From: Poa pratensis
Taxonomy: Eukaryota > Streptophyta > Magnoliopsida > Poales > Poaceae
Length of the DNA stretch: 64,000 nucleotides
Assembly (NCBI GenBank): GCA_947311845.1
Contig: CAMZMU010000034.1
Coordinates: 92,921,015 to 92,985,014 of the forward strand
Direction of reading: 5' to 3'
A program made the position numbers and the translations under genes. Below are positions 57,461-64,000 of the stretch, one piece after another. The notes beneath the pieces were generated by a model that was not told the DNA's origin, did no database searches, and was given only the letters and a program-made list of their open reading frames with translations. Within the stretch, counting starts at the first letter, position 1, and the number at the start of each line of letters is the position of its first letter.

Positions 57461-57902
57461 AATTCTGTGGCGCATGGGATTACAGAAATGTTGCTTTCTG
57501 TGGCGCATGGGACCAGATGCGCCACAGAAATGTGGTTTTCTGTGGCGCATCAGACCCCATGCGCCACAGAAAGTGCGCCCATCCAATCATTGGGGGCGGG
57601 GCCCACCAGATTTCTGTGGCGCATGGTGGTAGATTTCTGTGGCGCATCTAGTACCATGCGCCACAGAAAAGGCGTCGGCGTGTCAGATCCGAACGTGGGT
57701 GTTGGGGCCCACAACCTTTCTGTGGCGCACATGTCGTAATGCGCCACAGAAAGGACATATTCAGTGGCGCATGGGAATTGCATGCGCCACAGACATATGT
57801 GGCGCACCAGTACACATGCGCCACTGATAAACTTCTATGGCGCACGGCATAAAAGGTGCGCCACAGAATGGCTATCCACCTATAGCTAGTTTCCTAGTAG
57901 TA
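57461..57902. repeat. Right subterminal repeats and terminal inverted repeat of CACTA
   Basis: About fourteen copies of CTGTGGCGCAT or its complement in both orientations, several as hairpins, ending in TTTCCTAGTAGT at 57901. The expected final G of the terminus is replaced by the gag-side A. Confidence 0.9.
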
Positions 57903-58353
57903 TGGTGGTGATGAACTTGTCAGCCGTCATATCTAACTTCTTTGTGTTGGCAAGAGAGCCACGAAGGGTGTTAATCTGCGCCTTGGACTGAGAGGAAAAC
58001 AACGCCACAATAGCAGACCACGCCTCAGAACAATGTTCTACACCCATAACGTGTGCCATGATTTCAGGAGAGAGGGTTTTAAGGAGCCAACTCAGAACTT
58101 GCTGATCACGGACTAGCCACACGCCGTAAACAGGATTTGGGACGATCATCTTCTTCTTCGTCTCATCATCCCTGACCTCCATAGTTTCTTCCTGTGCAGA
58201 TTCGGAGCCATCAAGTAACCCCATGACCAGCGCACCACGAACAGCCGGCAAAACTTGCATCTTCCAGAGCAAAAAGTTGGACCGGGTGAGCTTCTCAGTC
58301 GGCGGCGCCCCAAGCTGAGACGCCAAGGTCATGGACGAGGAGGAGGACGCCAT
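57903..58353 (-). pseudogene. gag: Copia-B gag, N-terminal piece
   Basis: Starts MASSSSSMTLASQLG at 58353 and includes the copia gag core (TRSNFLLWKMQVLPAVRG, W...D..VLSWLL.TLSPEI, AWSAIVALFSSQSKAQINTLRGSLANTKK). It is cut by the CACTA end at codon I-T-T; the continuation is at 38608-38020. Confidence 0.9.
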
Positions 58354-58601
58354 TGGAGAGGGAGGGAGGGTTTTTCTTCTTCTTCACCACCGATCGGAAC
58401 CGGAGGGCAGATCGCACAGCTCGGCGGCGGCGATTTTTCTTCTCTGTTTTTCTTTTTTTTCTTCTTCTTCACCACCGATCGGAACCGGAGGGCAGATCGC
58501 ACAACACTACAGCGGCGATTATCTTCTTCTTCTTCTTCGTTTCTTCGGTGACCGAGAGAACCGATCTAGGGTTTTGGGTTTCGCTAGACAAGGGAAGAGG
58601 A
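58354..58601 (-). other. Copia-B leader with tandem duplication
   Basis: Untranslated leader between PBS and gag ATG. CTTCTTCTTCACCACCGATC and the following bases to GCGGCGAT are present twice (58375-58438 and 58457-58520). Confidence 0.8.
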
Positions 58602-58614
58602 GGCTCTGATACCA
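58602..58614 (-). other. Primer binding site of copia-B
   Basis: The minus strand reads TGGTATCAGAGCC, directly beside the LTR. Confidence 0.92.
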
Positions 58615-58772
58615 TGTCAATGTTCGTATGCAGAGAACGATACCCCAATCCTGGGGTTCGGTTACGTGTTATATGGGGCAGGAATAACCCCTGCCGGGGT
58701 ATTACAAGTTGGGGTAGGATACGGTTGGTATACTATACCATACCGTATCCTACTCGTATTACATCTCTAACA
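58615..58772 (-). repeat. 5' LTR of copia-B
   Basis: 158 bp, with an internal near-palindrome (GGATACGG...CCGTATCC, 58721-58754) that the 3' LTR lacks. Confidence 0.88.
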
Positions 58773-59260
58773 CCCCGATATGTGGTATATGCTAGAGATC
58801 CTGTGAAGACCTTTTATTGTGTATTCTCTAGTCCATTGTAATACCAAGGGTTTGTTCGGTTCTGGAACACTAGAGGCAATTCCAGTGTTGGATTGCGGAG
58901 TGGAGTGGAACCAACTCGTTCGACCGAATCAGTGGAATCTCGGGGAAAAGCTCGCTAATAACGTTAAAGGAAAAAAAAACAACCCTGACCTTCTTAGTCT
59001 CTTCCCTTGATCCAACTCCTCCAGCACGGGCCAGCAAGGGCGGCGCTATGGGGCAGCACGTCAGCAGGGCGGCGGGGCAGCATGCCGTCATGATGGGCGG
59101 CGGCGGACAGCAGGCGAGCACGCGGGGCAGCGACGGGCAGCAGGCTAGCACATGGGTCGGCGACTGCGGCCAGCACACGGGGTCAGCCGGGGCAGGCCAG
59201 CAAGGGCCGCGGCGGCCCGCCTGACCACCACGGGCAGCGGAAATCACACGCGGACGCGGT
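58773..59260. other. Intergenic; GC-rich low-complexity block
   Basis: 59020-59220 is built of degenerate GGGCAGCA/GGCCAGCA motifs. No gene recognised. Confidence 0.5.
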
Positions 59261-59501
59261 GGCACCAAAAATCAAGCAATCCGTGTTGGTTCACTTCGAT
59301 TTCGACCTTGTGCTCCTCGATTTAGTCTTGTTTTTAGTTGCTGGATGTTGTGCGGTTTGGCACGCCGGCGAAGTTTGTAAGATGTCTGGCGAGTGGTTTG
59401 AGCTCGGGGCATGAAGTTAACTATTAGACCGAATATTGTATTATCAGTTTTCATGGTAATGAAAATTGGGAGCTGGGCTCCTTTTAGGTTAAAAAAACCC
59501 T
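59261..59501 (+). mobile_element. Possible LINE-type 3' end
   Basis: The stretch ends TTTTCATGGTAATGAAAATTG, then TCCTTTTAGGTTAAAAAAA, like poly(A) retroposon tails. No target duplication found; the left limit is uncertain. Confidence 0.35.
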
Positions 59502-59683
59502 CTGTATATGGTCCAAACTTTAGCATTTAGCAACACCCACGCATGCCTGAATCTCAACTTTATGTTGGTATTGATACTACGTGGTCGAGCCTAGAGACCA
59601 ACTTTTTTTCATCCTTGCGTGTGTATCGTACTTACTTCATACCGCAACTAATTAATTTTGTTTGTACTGTTCGATTTCGTTCA

Positions 59684-60185
59684 GGTGCGGAGGAAGCAGA
59701 CTAGCAGAGCCAGCACTACTGGAACACGGCAGATGGAGCGCGCCGTCCGCACATCGGCCGTCGTCAAGCTGCTAAACCGCTCCCTCCTCGCCGGCGCGAT
59801 CCTCCTGGGTGCCCGCAACGACGCCGCAGGCGCGCATCTCCCGACCGCCTTCGCCGCGGCGCTGCCGAGCAAGTCCGTCGTGTCCGACCTCCTCGACGCC
59901 ATCGAGACGAGCCGGGCGGGCGCTCCTCGCCGCGGCAACGACCCGGGGTGGTGGAGCCTCGACGTGGAGGGCGTCATGATGCTCCTCAAAGTCGTCCAGG
60001 CGATGCGGGGCCGGAAGCTGCAGGCCACACGTCTTGGTGTGGGGACGAAGAGACCGCACGACGAGGGCAACGGCGGGGCCGGTCACGACGGTCTGAGAGG
60101 CGGCGGCGCGGCGCGGCGGGAAGCAGAGGAAGCTGGGGAACACTGTGGGTGCGTGGGGAACCTCCTGATGTGGCATTATCGTTAG
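59684..60185 (+). CDS. Hypothetical protein, probable 3'-terminal exon
   Basis: An open frame of 166 codons follows a good acceptor (TTTCGTTCAG at 59683). The first in-frame ATG after it is 59733, giving 150 residues if translation starts there. Residues about 8-75 of that form are Ala/Leu-rich and could be helical (VVKLLNRSLLAGAILLGA), then a Trp-containing segment (DPGWWSLDVEGVMMLLKVVQAMRG) and a Gly/Arg-rich basic tail. Codon use is GC-rich, like grass genes. No known family recognised. A first exon upstream was not identified, so the start is uncertain; it could also be a non-coding GC-rich stretch. Confidence 0.4.
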
Positions 60186-60765
60186 GTGCTCTCCCAAAGG
60201 GGAGCTGAGATTATGAGGGATGGAGGCAATTCTGATGCGCAAAATCCATTGTCTCGTTATACTGTTCTTCGTCTTGCACAAGTTCAGAAACTATGATTGG
60301 TACCAGAGCTTAGTTGCACTCGACCCTTGCATTTGCTTTTGCATTGGTCTCGATCATACAATCTTCCTCTCCATCCCATCCCCTCGAGTACACTCACCGA
60401 TCGATGCACCAAAAACAATTGATTCACGCCGGTCATGATAGCGTGAGTCGTCACCGGCATCAGAGAAGCTGGAGAAGAGCTTTTCCACGACGGCCTCGTC
60501 GTCCATACTCTGCCCCCCCCCCCCCCCCATCATTTCACGACGGTTCTGCCTGTTGCTGGAGGTAACCGAACCTGCAGCTGTTTGTGTGTCTTGTGAGTTG
60601 TGTAGCTATACTGATCCTAGATGGTGCGTGTGTACTGAACATATATAGTGCCTCGATTATTGTCTGAACCTAGCTGTTGCATGCGCACTAAATTTGTGCC
60701 CTCACTGTTGTCTGAACCTAGTGTTGTGTGCGCACAGTCTGAACCTAGTGTATTTATATTGAAAC
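60186..60765. other. Intergenic; poly-C run and degenerate PBS-like sequence
   Basis: A C-run at about 60510-60527. ATTGGTACCAGAGCTTAG at 60295-60312 resembles a Met-tRNA primer binding site with one change. CTGAACCTAGTG-type sequence is repeated three times (60663-60750). Confidence 0.5.
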
Positions 60766-60775
60766 AAAAATGCTT

Positions 60776-61385
60776 TCCAACAAAAGATTTTACTCCAACA
60801 ATTTTTTGCAACTACCGATTGACGACCAGGCTGTGAAAGTTTGGCGAAATGCGGCCCCCCTCAAATGCAGGATATTCAACTGGCTTACTCAACGCAAGCG
60901 CCTCCCCACCAACGACAGGCGTTTCCGCCACAAAATTGGAGATTCACCAAGCTGCCCGTTCTGCCCACAGGATGAAGATGTTGATCACCTCCTGATCAAC
61001 TGCTGCAAGGCCCGTGAAGTTTGGAGCCTTTTCTTTCCTCGCTGCACCATCCAAATCAACAGCGTGCATGACCTGTGGGAGCACCGAAGCCGCTCCTATG
61101 CGTAGTCCACGATCTGCACCGCGATCGCTTGGAACATTTGGAAGAGACGAAACGCCAAGGTTTTCCACAACATTGACGAGACGCTCGACACCGTCCGCCG
61201 ACGTTGCATCGCAGATCTCCGGCTCTGGGCATACCGCTGCACCACGGCCATTGCATGTAGCAGCTGTTATCAAAACTTGGTGCCTCAAGTTTGATCCTCC
61301 GTGATACCTGATGCAATCTTTTCTTTCTCCTCTACCCCTTTCTGTTGTAAATGTCTCCCCTAGCAAATTGCCGTAGTTACAGTAA
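60776..61385 (+). mobile_element. 5'-truncated LINE fragment with zinc-binding RVT domain
   Basis: Encodes the C-terminal zinc-binding reverse-transcriptase domain (VWRNAAPLKCRIFNWL, CPFCPQDEDVDHLLINC, W.LFF) at 60830-61060, then a short tail and an A-run. Flanked by AAAAATGCTT (60766-60775 and 61386-61395), a likely target duplication overlapping the poly(A). The frame stops at 61103 and the remaining coding relic is out of frame. Confidence 0.8.
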
Positions 61386-61395
61386 AAAAATGCTT

Positions 61396-61808
61396 GTGCA
61401 AAAGAAGGTATGCGGATAAAAGGACAAAGGGAATCCATTCAGAAGTGTTTCGGCATGTGTCCACCAATAGTATCTAGTATCTGTAAGGCTCTGGCTGCCC
61501 CTCCGGCAACAAAAAGTGTCACATATGGACCTAATACAAAATCTAGTGAATAACCTGCACAAACATAACATTGGCGCTTTTATTAAAAATAAATAGCACC
61601 AACCAGTTGACAGACCCCAGGAACGAAGTCTTCTCAATGCCAACATGAACGTCATAGTGTAAAGTCCACTATAAAAGCAATTCGCAACACAGCCACACTA
61701 TGCTATAAATAATGCTTATACTCTGCTTGGACAATAGACAGATTTATTGATACTGATGGTCTTGGTGGGACAATACCTAGCACTCGTTTCATCTTCCCAC
61801 TGATGATG
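61396..61808. other. Intergenic, nothing recognised
   Basis: AT-rich, with only short unconserved ORFs. Confidence 0.4.
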
Positions 61809-61816
61809 CACGTCAT

Positions 61817-62702
61817 CAGTGGCGGACCTACGATTTTAGTAAAGGGTATGCCACTAAAATATGTACGTGCATTTGACATTGTTTTTATCGGCAATTATAA
61901 ATTAGAAAAACAGTTAAATAAAAGAATTTTTATAATATAAAGGTAAAATTATGACATATGCATGGTCAACTGGACGTTCTATATTATTAAAGTAAATTAT
62001 CGCCGTTGTAGGCCCAAAATTTTAAAGTATTTGACCGCGGGATAATTAACAGCGTTGTTCTGACAAACCTAAATTACGGTCACATGAAATAATTAACAAC
62101 ATATCCCACGGGGCATATGAAAACCGTCGTGTACTGATTACGAAAGATTAATTCTTACTCCCTCCGTTCGGAAAAGGATGTCACAAAAATGAACTATAGA
62201 TAGACCATTTTTGTGACATCCTTTTCCGAACGGAGGGAGTAGTTGACAAAATGATCAGCTGATGCCACGTAGCTAGCCCATATGGTACTAAAACGAGTGT
62301 AGAATTGGCCTAACTTGCCAATAGGTAAATATTTCCTTTGATTAGTCATCATAACTTTATTTTAAAGCCTGATTAGTCTTGACTAATCAGGCTAAATCCA
62401 TTAGCAAAATAGCTAATTGCACCATATATTTAGACTTACACGCTAGACCAAATGCCACATCTTAATAAGCATACAAGAAAATTAGTGGCCGACGCACATG
62501 CAGTAATAATTAACTAACAGACAAAGCTAATCGATCAGCCCATGCACATGTCCCTGAACGAAACATGCATAGAAGCAGGCTACCCTCACCGTCATTAGAC
62601 GGCCATGCAAGTTGTGATTAAAACAAGAATACATACTGTATGCATGGTTCGGCCGCAGGGTATGCCGTGGCCAACCCGGCATACCCTGTAGGTCCGCCAC
62701 TG
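61817..62702. mobile_element. Non-autonomous hAT-type DNA transposon
   Basis: 886 bp with terminal inverted repeats CAGTGGCGGACCTAC (left) and its complement at the right, a second inverted pair GGGTATGCC/GGCATACCC just inside, and a perfect 8-bp target duplication (cacgtcat at 61809-61816 and 62703-62710). No transposase coding sequence. It contains a Stowaway MITE. Confidence 0.9.
62158..62239. mobile_element. Stowaway MITE nested in the hAT element
   Basis: 82 bp, almost a perfect hairpin, with ends CTCCCTCCGTTCGG and its complement, TA on both sides (62156-62157, 62240-62241). Confidence 0.92.
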
Positions 62703-62710
62703 CACGTCAT

Positions 62711-63190
62711 GTATATTAGGGACATTAAAACTAAGACAAGAGGGAGCTCTCTCAGGCTATTAGCGTTTTGAACCGTCGGATCTGCCTATCTGGTGTTTTC
62801 TGTCCGTTGGATGCACTGTCCCTGGGGGACGCTACTCTGCCCATCAATTTGGCCTGTTGTGGTTGATTGGGCTAAAACGCACCAAAGCCCGTGTAACGAG
62901 GTCGAACGAAGTAAATGAGGCAAGGCCGAGCCCGCGGTCGAGGTCGACGGCTTCAACCCACGCGATGAGGCAAGGCCGCCGAAGCCAGCGATCCGGCGTC
63001 GCCCGGTCGCTTCGGGGCGGCAGCTGTAGCGACTACGGGATTCCAAGGATCGAATGTGATTAATGATGATTGCGGCGGTGTTAAAAAGGCACTATTTTTT
63101 CAGTTCGTCCAAGGCACTGATGGCAGCCATCATGGTAACTCACCGGCGGCGAGTGATGAAGGTGCGTTACTGTTACGCCGCCTCATCTGC
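62711..63190. other. Intergenic, GC-rich, nothing recognised
   Basis: No conserved ORF. A short internal repeat GATGAGGCAAGGCCG/AATGAGGCAAGGCCG occurs at 62915 and 62963. Confidence 0.4.
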
Positions 63191-63202
63191 CTGACTTCAT
63201 GC

Positions 63203-63220
63203 CCCTATATATATTCTTTC
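63203..63220 (+). promoter_or_regulatory. TATA-like box
   Basis: CCCCTATATATATTC lies about 75 bases before an ATG in good context (CCATGG, 63285) and about 115 before the ATG at 63324. The interval is pyrimidine-rich, like a plant 5'UTR. Confidence 0.4.
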
Positions 63221-63284
63221 CTTGCCTAATAAGTCCCCTCCGTTCCTCCTCTCTTCGGATTTCGGTAACAGAATCTGCAGGAGC

Positions 63285-63393
63285 CATGGTTCTCGGCGAG
63301 GCACAAACTACAAAGCATGGAAGATGCGCCTTTGTTCGATTCGTTTCGCCGCCTTGGCGCTTAGTTTATTCTTCAGCTCAATGACTAGACTGG
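63285..63393 (+). CDS. Possible short first exon (hypothetical)
   Basis: Two overlapping readings exist. The ATG at 63285 gives about 33 codons ending in TGA. The ATG at 63324 (another frame) gives a hydrophobic, signal-peptide-like start (MRLCSIRFAALALSLFFSS) that reaches a possible donor CTG|GTAATG at 63393. The second would make this the first exon of a secreted-protein gene continuing rightward, but no second exon was recognised. The rest to 64000 is AT-rich with no supported feature. Confidence 0.25.
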
Positions 63394-64000
63394 TAATGCA
63401 TACATGTTTTGAGAAGCGAGAGGACCTGTGCATGGTGCACCCCTGTACCAATCTTCAGAATCCTACATTCACCGACTTACTGCTGATTCTTATTAATTGG
63501 AGGATTATTTTTAGGTGACGCTGAACTGAAGAAGGATGGTGTTGCCTTCTTCTCATGCTCCAAACTGTGTTTACTAAATCTCTCCTGATATGTGTTTCAT
63601 TCAATCTCTCGTGGATGTGTCCTCAAAGTAATTTGCTATCTTATGACTAGAAAATTCAAAACTTCTGAAATCACCAAGTTATCTTCAGAATATGAAGTAG
63701 CTGCAGGCCTACAACATTGGAGAACTGAGGGACGAGATAAGCATGCTTAGTCAGTTCATTGTATACGTATATGTATCACAAACCAAGTTCTTGGAGTGGT
63801 GTGGATCTTTTCCTTATGCTAACACAATTTTTGCATATATATTTGTTTTAGCTGTTTAAAGGAAGGAACAGATGGTGTATGCAAACACGTCTGATCTGCT
63901 CCTGCCATTGAGATAAGGTGCTTATGTTGTATCATTTCATTTTTCTTGGAAATAATGCCACTATTTTTTTTGCTATATCTATTTTGATGTTCTCCACTTA

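Larger units (their letters stand above)
38609..57902 (-). mobile_element. CACTA (En/Spm) transposon, 19.3 kb, inserted in copia-B gag
   Basis: The left terminus is CACTACTAGGAAA (38609). The right terminus, reverse-complemented, is ACTACTAGGAAA; its outermost base is lost. Both ends carry dense subterminal repeats (CTGTGGCGCA/TGCGCCACAG). Two minus-strand genes lie inside: TNP2-type transposase (53235-56765) and Transposase_24/Ulp1-like protein (39351-43185). A gypsy element sits between them, so the CACTA itself is about 10.8 kb. The 3-bp target duplication would be CCT at the left; the right copy and a few gag bases appear deleted. Confidence 0.92.
35473..58772 (-). mobile_element. Copia-B: Ty1-copia element split by a CACTA transposon
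   Basis: Short LTRs at 58615-58772 (5') and 35473-35599 (3'), PBS at 58602-58614, and gag-protease-integrase-RT-RNase H in copia order on the minus strand. The gag is cut at codon level by the CACTA element at 38609-57902. Without the insert the element is about 4 kb. No 5-bp target duplication is visible next to the LTRs (CTAAT on the left, CCCCG on the right), which may reflect later change or recombination. Confidence 0.9.

Overview
The window is nuclear DNA from a grass, most probably a pooid (wheat/barley/oat/ryegrass type). The evidence is the dense nesting of LTR retrotransposons, a large CACTA transposon, LINE tails, Tourist- and Stowaway-type MITEs, a plant F-box/DUF295 gene, and spliced gene structures. 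No prokaryotic, organellar or CRISPR-like features were seen. Species and TE family names cannot be fixed without a database.

Layout. 1-11305 is a minus-strand Ty1-copia element of SIRE/Maximus style (copia-A) with an extra 3' ORF. Its left LTR is cut by another LTR element that runs off the window edge. 11306-13645 is a near-perfect inverted repeat (arms about 655 bp) carrying a poly(A) retroposon in one arm. 13646-35472 is the lower-copy 'island': a broken unknown gene (15256-15719), an intact F-box/DUF295 gene (16609-17955), an LTR remnant (to about 20534), a 5'-truncated LINE (22246-24030), and a candidate two-exon 78-residue membrane-protein gene (25389-30334). The intron of that candidate is packed with a degenerate repeat family. 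Several MITEs and short retroposons follow.

35473-58772 is a second minus-strand Ty1-copia element (copia-B) whose gag is split by a 19.3-kb CACTA element (38609-57902). The CACTA carries two minus-strand genes, a TNP2-type transposase and a Transposase_24/Ulp1-like protein. Between them sits a plus-strand Ty3-gypsy element (44336-52789) with a perfect 5-bp target duplication. The insertion order is therefore copia-B first, then CACTA, then gypsy. 58773-64000 returns to low-copy DNA: a hypothetical gene exon (about 59684-60185), a truncated LINE, a hAT-type element holding a Stowaway MITE, and a promoter-like region with a possible first exon near the right end.

Most coding sequence belongs to transposable elements and most of that is broken by frameshifts or stops. 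The points most worth checking are: the spliced leader of the extra ORF in copia-A, with LTR-type palindromes around it; the parallel clusters of short palindromes in the U3 regions of two unrelated LTR families; the long inverted repeat as a possible siRNA source; the small membrane-protein gene with its repeat-filled intron; and the duplicated upstream regions and internal subterminal repeats of the CACTA element.
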